Positions 11,801 to 21,779 of a stretch of DNA of 64,000 nucleotides are shown in pieces (position 1 is the first letter of the stretch; each line of letters starts with the position of its first letter). Below the pieces are notes generated by a model. The model had not been told where the DNA came from. It was given only the letters and a program-made list of their open reading frames with translations, and did no database searches. This stretch comes from Symsagittifera roscoffensis. Lineage: Eukaryota; Xenacoelomorpha; Acoela; Convolutidae. The position numbers and the translations under genes are program-made. The stretch is taken from the NCBI RefSeq assembly GCF_963678635.1, contig NW_026970947.1:1-64000 (forward strand), given 5' to 3'.

Positions 11801-14412
11801 TAGAACAAACTATCGGCACTTTTTCGATAACATTAACCAAATTTGAGAAAACTGGATCAAAAGGTAAATTTTTATTTCACTGGCAAATCTGAAAACTGAA
11901 TTTCATTTTCGAAACTAAAAGTCGACCACGTTTTCGCGAGCTGTTAACTTTCGCTGTTCAATGGTGGAACTTGCCTTCTTTTTAAGAAAAGAAATGAACT
12001 GAACTTTAAAATAAATCAAAACTCAAACCGCGATAAAGTAAATTTGATCCTGAACAAATTTAAAGACTTTTCCTGAAAAACAAAAACGAAAAAAAACACC
12101 GCGATTTATATAAGAGTCTTAAATATGTTCATGGACCTTGGAACTACAGAACAATTTCAAATTTAAGTGAAAATTTGAATCAAAAATAAAAAAAAACCTA
12201 AGCTTTGGAATGGAACTGCTTGAAAAACGTATTGCATTAGGAACAAAACGACAAATGAGCCAAAACAAGACAACCAAAAGTAGTCAAAAAAATTAAGACA
12301 AACAAAAAAACAACAAATGAGTCAACAAAAAATTAGACAACCAAAGCAGCTCTTAAAAATGCAATAAGAAAAAGTAGAAATAAGCTTCGAATTAGTAAAA
12401 GGTCGGCTACGGCTCGGATTCGATCTGCAACCAAGAGACTATGAGTCACCCGCACTAACTAATCCGCCACGGACGCTTAATAAGTACCAAATGCTAGCCA
12501 CAAACAAAGCAGAGTACTGATGCTATGAAAATTCTAATGCTACAGATCGTGATTACAGCAAAAATGCCACCAAATAAGTGAACACTTATACTTGCGAGCT
12601 AGGCTGAAAAAGACGGTTTCTACTAAACCATACGCGCGCAAGCTCGCTAGTGTAAAGGAAAGTTGTCTACGGGAAAAAAAGTAGGTTGTACCAAACCATT
12701 ACCCCTCCCCTTAGATAAAGTTAGTCGAATTTTCGACCAATTAGAATGCAGCAAGTTCGAATTATAAATAGAACGCCCCAGTGCTATATTACTGCTTTTA
12801 TTTATAGGGGTGGCAATAATTTAGTAGATAAAAAAGGGGAAAGGGATTTTTAGGTAGATGGTATAGTTGCCGATTACAATTCACTTGCTCTTGCAAAAAC
12901 AGAATATAGGTCTTTTATTATCATTGGAATACTTACTAGTTTCATATGGATGTCCTTTACCCCCAAACGAAAAAGCACAAACAACCTTGATTCAACTTAA
13001 AATGCATGCATAAAAGCGGTCACTGAAAGGATAGCCGCCAATAAGGTTAAAAAAACTCGTTCGACCAATTCATGGGGAGCAGTGGTGAAGTGGTTACGTC
13101 TCCGCCTCTCAATGGAAAGGTCGGATGTTCGAGGCCCACCATGATCCGTGCTCGTTGCTTGAGGGTGAGGCAACATTACCCAGCCAAGAAAAATGACAAA
13201 AAAATAGCATGTAGTTCTTAAGCAGGGGCACAACAGCGGTTCGCCGTGATGAGCTGTACAGCTCGTATGTTGGTCCTATCCCTCGTGGATGAATGATCTT
13301 ACATTATCAGCCATATTAAGCGCGGAAAAAACACATTAAACAGGGAAAAGCGTTTGAGAGTTTCTAAATTCAACTTTCGTGGTTTTAGAATAGCTTGTCA
13401 AAGGTTTTCTCTTGTTTCTCGGACCAAGTTAAGATCCTCGAACCCCACCCCCGTCTGGGGGGGTTAACTTGGTTCTATTTGGGAATTTTCATAAAATTCA
13501 GCCAATATGAATCGAGCAATAGCCAGTAACGCGCTCAGATAATTGAATCTGAATTTAATGCTGAGGCGAGACGGAAGATCTTAACTAGGTCCATCTGGGG
13601 GAGGATAGTAATTTGATCTTGTTTCTCTAAACCCTGGTTCAATTAAATGACTCTGACTTGCTATTACTTTGACCACGCCAAAGCCTCGCTGGTTTCTACT
13701 TACGAAAAAGCGCTTTGAACCAAGTTTTGCTGTAGTTGTACGAAATCCAATCGCCGTTCTGCACCTTCTGTCATGATGCCTTTTGAGATTTGGGTCAAAT
13801 ATTGAGATAGCTCAGATAGTTTCTTTTGGTCTGTCTCTCCTGTATCGGTAGGTATACAGTTGTTCACCTGCTCTTCTATACCTGTTAAGGATTATACCTT
13901 CTTTAGTATCAAGTTAACACTTATGTCAAAAAAAAAACAAAAAAAACTGTTCCTTTTTTCAAGAAACGGCCACTTAAGCTTTGCAAACCACTAAAACTTT
14001 CACCCAAATTTTTTTTTGTATTTTCTACGCTTACTCTCTATTTTTTCAAACTTTAACATCATTTTACAAATGATACTTACTAGTTCTGTCTCTATTATTA
14101 TATACTTTTCGAATACTTCATCAACTGAAGCCAGTTTATTTCTGAAGATTTAAAAAAATTGACTGGTTATCAATCTCATCACTAGCCTCTCCCGTCTTTT
14201 TCCCAGTTGACCAAATAGTGCTGTTTTGGGACTGGGCCATGGTGGTAGTTTCTGTTCACATCTGCTAATACACTCTGTTGCAACTGTTTCACCACCTTCC
14301 CATATGAGACATTTTGAGGCTTATAGACAGCTACGAGTCCATTCAACAATCGCATGAACTCAACTGAACTCTTTCTTCCCACAGTACTCATTTTCACATC
14401 TTCAAATGACAT
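2369..14412 (-). CDS. TRUB2: TruB-family tRNA/mRNA pseudouridine synthase, TRUB2-like (four exons)
   Basis: Host gene for a pseudouridine synthase that isomerises uridine in RNA. In vertebrates TRUB2 works on mitochondrial mRNA, and I infer the same role here. The exons are 14212-14412, 10809-11030, 6999-7214 and 2369-2851 (complement), giving about 373 residues against 331 in human TRUB2. The N-terminal LNGLVAVYKP motif lies at about residues 23-32. HPLVRGPF is followed by YLDQFTSGILLL at about 124-135, where D126 aligns with the catalytic Asp of the family's LDxxxSGxL motif. GEFGLATDD in exon 3 matches the family's GLLGKATDD block. Exon 4 carries the C-terminal part corresponding to human residues from 'DLKTQEAYE' onward. 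Exon ends have GT/AG signals (CAG|gtaatg, GCT|gtaagc, tttcag|TTT, aacag|GAG, ttttag|CTT), all in phase 0. The exon 1 donor (TTG|gtcaac) is weak and was chosen for phase. Confidence is high for the family and good for TRUB2 over TRUB1. Confidence 0.9.
3433..3652 (+). repeat. tRNA-related SINE, family 1, copy 1
   Basis: It begins with a box-A-like 'gttgtgaaggggttat' and a box-B-like 'ggttgttcgaggcccacc', the spacing expected of a tRNA-derived Pol III promoter. A body follows ('tgctcgttgcttgaggg', 'gatgagctgaacagctcgta'). The same sequence recurs at 13073-13302 in the same orientation, with about one difference in eight to ten bases, so this is an interspersed family and not a tRNA gene. Confidence 0.75.
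4250..4595 (-). repeat. SINE-like repeat with tRNA-like head, family 2, copy B
   Basis: About 4519-4590 on the minus strand reads 'tgtggcgcagatgctacgac' (box-A-like), then an anticodon-like loop, then 'ggatattcaaatccgg' (box-B-like). Leftward lies the 'gcttcgcaaacacgagc...gagctct' body shared with the copies at about 6080 and 9636, and with weaker ones at about 11345 and 16900. Confidence 0.5.
6913..6953. repeat. Two tandem copies of a 19-bp unit
   Basis: The unit ACTACGTTCATTACTCTTA occurs twice, separated by three bases. It is a local duplication in intron DNA. Confidence 0.8.
6999..7214 (-). CDS. TRUB2: TRUB2-like gene, exon 3
   Basis: This exon of 72 codons lies between acceptor ataacag|GAG and donor GCT|gtaagc. 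It encodes the segment with FRVVGEFGLATDD, matching the family's 'G.LG.ATDD' block after the catalytic domain core. The frame is in phase with both neighbours without any shift. Confidence 0.9.
7831..8009 (+). repeat. Direct repeat, left copy (about 179 bp)
   Basis: It starts GCGATAGCTTGAATTGTTTC and is repeated at 8614-8792 with only a handful of differences. It is non-coding and lies in intron 2 of the TRUB2-like gene. The spacing of about 780 bp fits either a segmental duplication or two members of one repeat family. Confidence 0.85.
8614..8792 (+). repeat. Direct repeat, right copy (about 179 bp)
   Basis: Partner of 7831-8009, sharing 'ctactcgagtgatgagactt' and 'gcgaagaaacgttgaaacat'. 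No coding content. Confidence 0.85.
9636..9800 (-). repeat. SINE-like repeat with tRNA-like head, family 2, copy C
   Basis: The head is at about 9726-9796 (minus), with 'atggctaagtggtaagtgcg' as the box A region. The body to the left contains 'gaggcttatttcaatattttc' and 'agagctgctttttgcttcgcc', shared with copy D near 12346. Confidence 0.5.
9806..10290. repeat. Dispersed repeat next to family 2 head, copy 2
   Basis: Shares ordered landmarks with 1560-2110: 'cacaaataaa(a/g)cagctac', 'attgccaatgc', 'taacttattacta(a/g)tcgaatgtc', 'agtggcaccaat...gcgactt/gcgattt'. The copies are diverged, so the insertions are old. Confidence 0.55.
10809..11030 (-). CDS. TRUB2: TRUB2-like gene, exon 2 (catalytic Asp)
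   Basis: This exon of 74 codons runs between acceptor ccactttcag| and donor CGACAG|gtaatg. It encodes HHPLVRGPF and then YLDQFTSGILLL, the TruB active-site motif with its catalytic aspartate (about residue 126). Both boundaries are in phase 0 and the splice signals are strong. Confidence 0.9.
11737..11790. repeat. Tandem duplication of a 24-bp unit
   Basis: AACAAATGTATGGCCTTAAA plus GCTC occurs twice with four bases between. A related single copy is at about 6612-6640. Confidence 0.75.
12340..12485 (-). repeat. SINE-like repeat with tRNA-like head, family 2, copy D
   Basis: The head (about 12408-12482, minus) is the most tRNA-like of the set: 'gtggcggattagttagtgcg', an anticodon loop centred on CAT (Met-like), then 'ttgcagatcgaatccgagcc'. 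The body 'gaagcttatttc...gagctgcttt' matches copy C. It lacks a clean acceptor stem and is interpreted as a retroposed repeat. Confidence 0.55.
13073..13302 (+). repeat. tRNA-related SINE, family 1, copy 2
   Basis: This is the better preserved copy. Box A reads 'gtggtgaagtggttacg' and box B 'ggatgttcgaggcccacc'. The body and the tail 'gtatgttggtcctatccctcgtggatgaat' match the copy at 3433-3652. The open frame on the opposite strand here is a by-product of the repeat. No clear target-site duplication was identified by eye. Confidence 0.75.
13441..13465. other. GC-rich hairpin in intron DNA
   Basis: AACCCCACCCCC, then GTCT, then GGGGGGGTT form a near-perfect inverted repeat in an AT-rich background. 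No neighbouring gene explains it. Confidence 0.6.
14212..14412 (-). CDS. TRUB2: TRUB2-like gene, exon 1
   Basis: Encodes about residues 1-67, starting MSFEDVKMSTVG and containing LNGLVAVYKP, the first conserved TruB motif. The start ATG at 14412-14410 is the first in frame; a second Met seven codons on is also possible. The 3' end is inferred from a phase-0 GT at 14211. The frame stays open 30 bases further to a TAG at 14182, so the donor is the least certain boundary of the gene. Confidence 0.8.
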
Positions 14413-15223
14413 CAATTCGAGGTCAAATATTGTAATCAGGGGTTATTCATAACAATGCCAGGCTAAACCGTGGAAAAATTATGTGGAAAAATTGCTAAGC
14501 CGGCTGATAGAGCAATCCGTAGAAAATCATTCCAAAACTTATTTTATTAACTTTTTTCGAGAGTTAATTTTGCACCCTCCAAAAAGAATATCTTATTCAA
14601 AAAAAAGTGCGCAAGACAAAGTAACCAGACCTAAAAACAATAAATAACGAAAACTCGACAAAAATTTATTTATTACCCTTAGGTCATATGAACCCAGCGA
14701 TATTATTGGGTTTTTTAAGGGATGTAGTAATAATAAATAATGACTTATGACTGTTTTGTTTTCATTTTAAAAAATTATTTGACATTGCCAAGCAATTAAA
14801 ATTTTTCCGAGTTCAATCATTTTCTTTGACTTTTCAAAATTGAACTAGAGCCTGATTGAAACCGGAACAATGATGGATACAAACAATTAGTTGATTTTCA
14901 TTTCTTCTTTGCCTAACTCTCGTAGGTTGAGCCTACTTTTTGTACCCTAGATATTCCCGTTTTCATGTTTTCCTAAAATTCTGTTTTTCGGAAAACTTTT
15001 GTGCCATCTGGGACTCGATCCTGGTGCCGCCGGGGATTTGATCCTTTGATTCTTTATATCTGATTTAGTGATCGATTTTTGATTCTTTATCTCTAATTAC
15101 GCCCATATTTAATTAACTAACTTTTGTGGTTAACTTATCAAATAGTTTAAGGGTGACCCTGCGAGTCATGACGATTTTAGAGTTAACTAACAACAATTTC
15201 CACTTCATTTGAAGACTTGTCAT
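14413..15223. other. Upstream region of the TRUB2-like gene; no other gene seen
   Basis: AT-rich DNA separates the minus-strand TRUB2-like gene from the plus-strand LINE. It should hold the TRUB2-like promoter, but no clear core promoter motif can be assigned by eye. Confidence 0.5.
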
Positions 15224-15782
15224 TATGGAATATTTTCCAGCAGTTGACGAGTTGGTATGCGCGGGAAAAGCCAAAAAGGACGAGCTCACCAGAATGTTGA
15301 TTAAATATGATCTACAATGCCTATTGCGCCAATCAGTATCTCAAATGAGTGTTTAAAAAATAAAATATTAGCTACAAATGAAGCTGTTACTTCACCTGCT
15401 GATACCCTATGTAAACCGGATGATACCCTATGTAAACCCAATGATACCCTATGTACAACCACAAACACACTCTGAAACCATGACTGAACGCAAGGCCAAC
15501 CCAATTAAAGTTACAAGAATCAAACCCATCGAAAAAGATCAACAAACAAAACGAACTCGAAGTATCCCCGAGAAAGGAGCGACGGCTTATCAAAGAACTC
15601 TTAATGACAAAGAAGAAACCCACAAAATTGTTCAATTTCTGAACGTTCATTGTGAAGTTACGGATAAAAAACATCGTGAAACCCAATCTGTCAGTAAAAA
15701 AAACAAGAATGAACGGATCCTTCTCATTATGCTGTCGAATGTAAGGCCTAAGAAAATTATTTTTCTTCCCTTTGGAAAGTGA
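15224..15782 (+). pseudogene. LINE 1 ORF1-like protein remnant
   Basis: An ATG at 15224 opens MEYFPAVDELVCAGKAKKDE and reaches a stop at about 15354. A second open stretch in another frame (15378-15782) is rich in Lys, Arg and Asn, and begins with three copies of a seven-residue unit (IPYVN[R/P]M). Basic, low-complexity character and position ahead of the endonuclease suggest ORF1 of the LINE. No zinc knuckle or RRM is visible, so the assignment rests on position. Confidence 0.4.
15401..15463 (+). repeat. Three tandem 21-bp repeats in LINE 1 ORF1
   Basis: Three consecutive units of the form GATACCCTATGTAAACC(C/G)(A/G)AT. The length is a multiple of three, so the copy number changes without changing the frame. 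Confidence 0.9.
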
Positions 15783-16139
15783 AAATTTTACAAAATAGTA
15801 TTAATGCACCAGTCCTCATTACAAAGTACTTTACAACACAAAAACTAGAAACGGAAAACGGGTTGCTCAAACAACGCCTTGATCTCTTCTCAAGGGGAGT
15901 TGACCCGAAGAATCTATCCTAGAGGAACTTCAAATCGATCGAAGAGACGTAAATAATCAATGGAAGGAGATACTTGCTGCTTCAATATCCGATGATTAAT
16001 TACGTTCTCATGAAGTTACTACTAATATTAACACATTGAATCAAATTATAAAACACGAACCGCTTCTTCTTCTAAAACCACTTTCTATCAAAAAAAACCA
16101 AGCGCTTGTACATATCTTTAGTCTGATCTCACTATACAC

Positions 16140-16890
16140 TGTTTTGACATCTGTTGACTAGTAACTTCTGTGAGACTGTCATTACTATACCAGGTCATCA
16201 ACTACTCAGGAAAACTAGAAGTTCACTGATCTCGAAGAAAAAGAAAGGCAGAGGAGTTTGGATTTACATCAAAAACGAAACAAAGGCGTCGAGTTGTCTT
16301 GAGGAAGAAAACACGCATTAGAAAAGCACCTGGAACTCATTTTCATATGAAAATATGATCTTGGCGGTTTTTTAATAACCACCTGATGCTGAAAAAGACC
16401 ATGAAATTGTAGATCACATCATTTACACTATAGGCGAGGAAATTAACAGAAAGAGGAAAACGAAGTTTGTAATCGGGGGAGATTTCAACTATTTCGATCT
16501 CCCACTTTTATCTGAATGCAGTGAGCTTAAAATTAATAAAACTGAACCTACCAGGAACAAGTCAACACCCGATAGAATATCAAATTACCAAAGCTATATA
16601 ATGTGTCGGAGAATTTTAAACCTTTATTTCACACAGATCTTTTCGGCATAAATTGAAGAGGCGCCTTCATTAAACCAAAACGCGGGTAATTGCTCTTCCG
16701 AGACCAAAGAATCCAAAAACAAAAACGATTAAATTTGGGATTGGACAACACAATCTTTGACTTAGCTGAGAGATTGAAAGATTTTGAGGATGCAATTTTA
16801 AAAATCCACTCGATGCTTACTGCTAAAACAGACGAATTCTGCTCTCAAAAGAAAATTCATATATCTGACTTGAAATATCCATAGGCACAG
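16140..16890 (+). pseudogene. LINE 1 endonuclease (EEP/APE family) remnant
   Basis: A frame around 16390-16610 reads DAEKDHEIVDHIIYTIGEEI, then KTKFVIGGDFNYFDLPLL. The GDFN motif is diagnostic of the exonuclease-endonuclease-phosphatase fold used to nick target DNA. Upstream, around 16250, another frame gives GVWIYIKNE, matching the 'GGV.i.v...' strand of these enzymes. Downstream, 16690-16884 encodes a Lys-rich linker (FDLAERLKDFEDAILKIHSM) expected before the RT. Several frame changes and stops are present. Confidence 0.65.
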
Positions 16891-16894
16891 CATG

Positions 16895-17335
16895 GAACCC
16901 AGAGGCAAAGCTGAGCTTCCCATCACTTGCGATACAACTAGATCTAACAAAGTGAATGACGCAAAAAGAGGCTACCAAGCCATAACTAAAATTAAAAAAA
17001 TTCCAGCAAACCGAGTGGTAAAAATGCAACAAACTAAAAAAACGGAGGGAAAAATAAAAATTGTTTTTCTTGAAACAACCCAACATAAGATTACTAAGCC
17101 GATAAAAACCGGCCAAAATATTTTTGGCCGAAGAAAACTTTTCAGCGCAACAAAAAAAAAGAAATACAAAGCCAATGCAAGTAAAACCCGTCAGCAAAAA
17201 AAAACAATTCCAAGATATGGCAACTGGGCCAACAAAAGGTGAAAAAAACATGTCCTGATCAGAGTCAAACCAAGGATCTTTGACTCGCAGGCGTATTCGT
17301 TACCTCCAAGCTAAAATAGTCAGAAACGCCAAAAA
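16895..17335 (-). repeat. SINE-like repeat with tRNA-like head, family 2, copy E, inside a LINE
   Basis: The head is at about 17255-17325 (minus; 'tagcttggaggtaacgaata', 'cttggtttgactctgatc'). The far end (16900-16945) carries 'cagaggcaaagctgagcttc', as at 11345. It lies between the endonuclease and reverse transcriptase parts of the decayed LINE of 15.2-22.5 kb, so it probably landed in that LINE. Confidence 0.5.
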
Positions 17336-17529
17336 ATTTGAATTAATTATGTAACAAGGTACCACAAGAGATGAGTCCAGATGAAAATAGTCCTGTGAAC
17401 AAAGTTATTTACGGGAAAATGTCTTGTACCCGATAGCAATACCCTTGCTTTGTGCAAGGGTAATGGACACAACAAAAAACTAGTAATTTGCTCAAACGAA
17501 ACGAAGTTTTCACCTTATACCACCAGCAT

Positions 17530-18259
17530 CACCTTTAGAGCTACCACGTTTGACTTTACAAGAAGTTAATTCTTTCTTGGAAATTTGGAGAACACTGGCA
17601 GTGGGCCCGCTTGCTTACCAAACTGGCTACTGAAACGCACACAATTTGACAGAACCGCTGCTAAACATATATAACGTTTCCTTGAAACAAAAAATTCCCA
17701 AGTAAATAGAAAAAAGCTATACAAAACCACTTCGAAAACCCGGCCAACCAGTAACCATTGAAAAATTTTGTCCATTAACTGTGAGATATCTTTGCCAGCG
17801 TTTTCGAGAAAAACAACAAGAAAAATTATACTTCACAATTACAGCAACGGTCTCCCACGAAATCAGCTCAGTTTAAGGCCATACGGTCAACAAAAGCTGC
17901 ACTCATCAAGCTAAAAAGGAATGTCTGCAAGCCAAAGAAGCAAAAAAAAAACGATTAGGTGAGAATTTTTTCAATTGATCATTCGCAAGCTTTGACATGG
18001 TTCCGCATTAACTAATTCAAGAACAACTCAAAGCTTTCCAACCAAAATTTAGTACATAAATTATTTACTGCATAACGGAGTCTCTTCAATAGAAAAAATT
18101 CCGCTCGAAATTCAGGAAAAAAATCACAATACCTCACCGTCAATCAAGGTACCACAAGGTAGTGGTATCACCTCTACTTTTTACCATCGCTACAGTAAAG
18201 TTAAGCCTGGGAAAACAGACAGAAATTTTCCTCGTCAAAACTGTTGACGACAAATTCCC
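17530..18259 (+). pseudogene. LINE 1 reverse transcriptase remnant, N-terminal part
   Basis: Frames in this stretch give LTLQEVNSFLE, SGPACLPNWLLK, PLRKPGQPVT, STKAALIKLKRNV, FFSIDHSQA and VSPLLFTI. These are the fingers and palm blocks of a non-LTR reverse transcriptase, spread over more than one frame. It stops exactly at the 13-bp sequence 18247-18259 that also borders the far side of the younger LINE. The last codons before the break read TVDDKFP, the position of the YADD active-site box. Confidence 0.65.
18247..18259 (+). repeat. Target-site duplication, left copy
   Basis: ACGACAAATTCCC occurs here and at 21812-21824, directly bordering the younger LINE on both sides. Identical 13-bp flanks are the expected footprint of target-primed reverse transcription. 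Confidence 0.9.
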
Positions 18260-21200
18260 GGAAGGAGAGAGCCTTTTTGCGGTGGTACCAACAACCAGAG
18301 GACTCCGGTTGCAAACTCTCTGGATCGGGAGCGACGACCCGACCTCTGCTACCAGCAGACCAACGTCAAACTAAGAGCCGGCGTCGAGCCAAACCCTGGA
18401 CCACCCAGACGCCCTCAGACACTGAAATCCCCCTGCACGGTGTGCACTGAAACCTGGGGAGGCGGCACCACCGTATGGTGCCACTGCTGCGGAACCTGGA
18501 TTCACCAGCGGTGCAGCGGCCTTCGGACTGTGGCCGAATGGCACAGAGACTACGTCTGCCCGAGGTGTCCACCAGTCACGCCTTTCAGTGCACCCACACC
18601 CTCCCAAGCAACCACCCGGACTGTCGACCCTCCAACCCCCACTACACCACCCCACCCCACCAAACGAGATCCCATCCCACCTCCAAATCCACGACCCCGA
18701 AAACCGAAGGCAGAGCCACTGACGTTCCTGCAACTAAATTGCAACGGGATACGGAACAAAACAACAGAACTGAGCCGTTTTCTCCGTACCCGTAAGATCA
18801 AAGTGGCCGCCTTGCAGGAGACAAAGCTCACCGCCAAAGGGAAAGACCCAGTATTTGAAGACTACACTATAGTCCGAAAAGACCGAGGAAGCGGAGCCGG
18901 CGGAGGACTTATGTTTCTCGTGCACCACACAATCCCTTTCACCCCTGTGGACGAGAACACACCTCCTGGCGAGCCCCTCGAACACCAATCGATTCAAATC
19001 CCACTCCTAAACGAGGTGCTCACAATAAGAAACGTGTACATCCCCCCCAGCAGTAGCTGCCCCTCGAACTTCACCCCCTCGTTGACCCCTTTCCTCGAGA
19101 CTAGATGCTCCCTGATACTGGGCGACATCAACGCACACGACCCCCTTTGGTGCTCGTCCATTCAGGACTCGCGCGGAGAGACCCTAGCCGACGAAATTGA
19201 GGCATCGAGCTTTGGAGCGCTGAACACACCCACAGCGACCCGTATACCAACTTCGGGCCAGGCAACCTCTCCTGACGTATCCCTTGCCTCAGAAGATCTC
19301 CTGTCGAAACTGAGCTGGGAGACGGAAACCACGCTGAGCTCCGATCACCTGCCAGTCATCATCCGACTATCAACCAGTCCTCTGACAATTCCAGCCCCGA
19401 ACAAGACCTTCACAAACTTCCTCCGCGCGGACTGGGACGGCTTCAAGTCGGAAACAGAAGCTGCGTTCGCGTCTCTCGAGGAGCAGCCCGATCCCTACAA
19501 AGGAGAAAGGTTGTTCCGCGAGATCGTAAACAAGGTAGCCAAGCACCACATCCCGTCTGGCCGTCGCCCAACGAGCACTCCGGGCCTACCGCCAGAAGCG
19601 GCCAAGCTCACCAGCCAACGCGATGCCCTGAGGACAAACAACCCCACATCCCCAGACTTGCCACTCCTCAACAACAAAATCGAGATGATCCTCAGGAAGT
19701 CCCAAACTGCCCGATGGCACGAATACCTCCAGACATTTGATCACAAAAGAAAACCAGAGAAACTCTGGAGGACCATTCGTACCATTGACGGCAAAAAACG
19801 CGACCCGCCAAACCCGTCCATCAGGTTTGACGGACGCACATACACCCGACCTAAGGACCAAGCCAGACTTTTCAACAAGCATTTGACGGCCCCAATCAAA
19901 CATGAAAGCTCAGAGAACCGAGTCATAAAACGCAAATTGAAGTCACTTTCCCTCGAAACCCCCATACAGACGACCCCGTCCCAAGTCAGCAAGGCGATCC
20001 GCAAGTGCAAGAGTTCGAAGGCGTGCGGCCCCGATGGGCTAAACGCACTGCATTTGAAAAACCTCGGACAGCACGGCGTCGCCTGGCTGACCAAAGTTTT
20101 CAATGGCTCCCTCGCAAAGTCCCAAATCCCCGCCATTTGGAAAACATCAATTGTCATACCACTACTCAAGCCAGGAAAACCCCACAGGACTGGTCCTCCT
20201 ACCGCCCCGTCTCGTTACTCTGCCCCGCTGTCAAAATTTTGGAAGCCTGCATCCTCCCAATACTTCAATACCACCTGACCCCAGAACCACACCAACACGG
20301 CTTCCGCCCCCTCCACTCAACCACAACTGCCCTGCTCGAAATCTCCAGCGCGGTTGCCGACGGTTTCAACCAAAAGAAACCGGCAGACCGCACGGTACTG
20401 GTGACATTAGACCTTTCCAAGGCCTTTGATATGGTATGTCACCGCACCCTGCTGGAGAAATTGAGCAGAACTTCACTACCCCCTTCGCTGACCCGCTGGC
20501 TCTCAGGGTACCTGACCGGCCGCCAAGCACGCACCCTGTTCCGCGGTGAGACATCTCCCGCCAGAATTGTCCGAACAGGTGTTCCGCAAGGCTCAGTCAT
20601 ATCACCGACTCTGTTTAACTCCTACGTTGGCTCCCTCCCCTCCCCTCCCGAGGGTGTCAACGTGGTGAGCTACGCAGACGACGTGACGCCCTGGGCCAGC
20701 GGGCCGAAGATCAATATCATCACCGTTAAGTTGCAGTCATACCTCGACTCCCTAACGTCCTACTTTCAATCCCTCAAACTCGCACTCTCCCCCGGAAAAT
20801 GCGCTGTAACATTACTCACGCCTGACACCAAGGAATGCAACGTACAACCACACTTGACGGTGGCAGATATCCCGCTCAAGTTGGAAAAACACCCCAAAGT
20901 ACTTGGTGTCAGGTTTGACCCGATGTTCAAGTTCGGGGAACATTGCAGGGTCGCTGCCTCCAACGCCTCCAGGGCGGTCAACGCCATGAAGGCCTTGGCA
21001 GGCACGGACTGGGGTCAGGACACGGAAACGCTACTCGTGACCTTCAAAGCCTTGGTCAGGCCTCGTCTCGAATACGCGGCCCCAGTTTGGTCTACAGTCG
21101 CATCCGAGACCAGTGTCAAGCGTCTGCAGACCATCCAAAACGCGGCTCTGCGGGTCGCCACCGGGAACCATCTAATGGCCCCCCAAAGCCACCTACACGA

Positions 21201-21779
21201 AGAGACGCAGGTGCTCCCGGTGAAAGCCTACACAGCAAGTCTTGCAACACAACATCTCTTGGCTTGCCACCTCCCCGAACACCCTGGTCAGAGACTCCTC
21301 GAGAAACCTCCTCCCCCCCGCAAAATGAAACCCACACTAGTCTCTGCCCATGCCCCCGTCTGGAACACCTCCTCGAAGGCGTTGACCTGCCGCTACCAAC
21401 GAAGGAGTACCGACGGCTCCTGAAAACTGTGCACACAGAGACGGTGGCGACGACAACCCAGTCGTATCCACCGTCTGGAGTCCTCGGTACAAGACCCCCT
21501 CCTGTCAACGTCCGAGAGGAGAAGACCCTACCCAGACGTACTCGGAGGACCCTCAGCCAACTTCTGTCCGGCTACAGTCAACACCTGTTGTCGTACCGGG
21601 CCAGGCTCGAACCAGACAAAGGGTCCTCCTGTCCCCTCTGCCATACAGCCCCCCACACGACTGCCCACCTGTTCCAGTGCCCCACAAACACCACTAACCT
21701 CCCCCTCACTGCCCTTTGGACAAACCCGGTGGAAGCCGCCCGTTTCATTGACCTGGCCGGGGTACACCCCACAATGTAG
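18260..21779 (+). pseudogene. LINE 2 ORF2: PHD finger, endonuclease, reverse transcriptase
   Basis: The first frame, open from 18260 to 20278, carries the 2A-like LRAGVEPNPGP (about 18370-18403), a Cys/His cluster CTVC...CHCC..WIH..C...CPRCP (18434-18570), and an endonuclease beginning FLQLNCNGIRNKTTELSRFL with LQETKL, SLILGDINAHDPLW and SSDHLPVII. The reading then moves to another frame near 20180, which carries the RT: GFRPLHSTTTALLEI, VTLDLSKAFDMV, GVPQGSVISPTLFN, the active-site box SYADDVTPW, and the thumb. A second shift near 21300-21360 leads to a frame ending at 21779 with CPLCHTAPHTTAHLFQCP. There is no RNase H, as in the Jockey clade. Two frameshifts make this copy non-autonomous as written. 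Confidence 0.88.
18362..18403 (+). other. 2A-like translational recoding motif
   Basis: The frame reads NVKLRAGVEPNPGPP, fitting the 2A core (x-V/I-E-x-N-P-G-P) with Gly in place of the usual Asp before Val. 2A-like peptides upstream of ORF2 are documented in several APE-type non-LTR elements, where ribosomes skip the last Gly-Pro bond. Whether this variant is active cannot be told from sequence. Confidence 0.7.

Larger units (their letters stand above)
11031..14211 (-). other. TRUB2-like intron 1, repeat-filled
   Basis: It contains a partial body of the tRNA-like repeat (about 11345-11400), a 24-bp tandem duplication (11737-11790), another tRNA-headed unit (about 12340-12485), a second copy of the plus-strand SINE (13073-13302) and a GC-rich hairpin (13441-13465). 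No further exon was recognised. Confidence 0.6.

Noticed and set aside
12408-12482. Functional tRNA-Met gene
   Set aside because: The arms are imperfect and the same head-body arrangement recurs at four other sites, so it is a retroposed repeat.
12997-13233. Small minus-strand protein gene (MCPCLRTTCYFFV...)
   Set aside because: It lies antisense within a SINE copy that also occurs at 3433-3652 without that frame.
16823-17251. Minus-strand 142-codon hydrophobic frame
   Set aside because: Its Phe/Leu richness comes from the A-rich SINE-like repeat and LINE sequence on the other strand.
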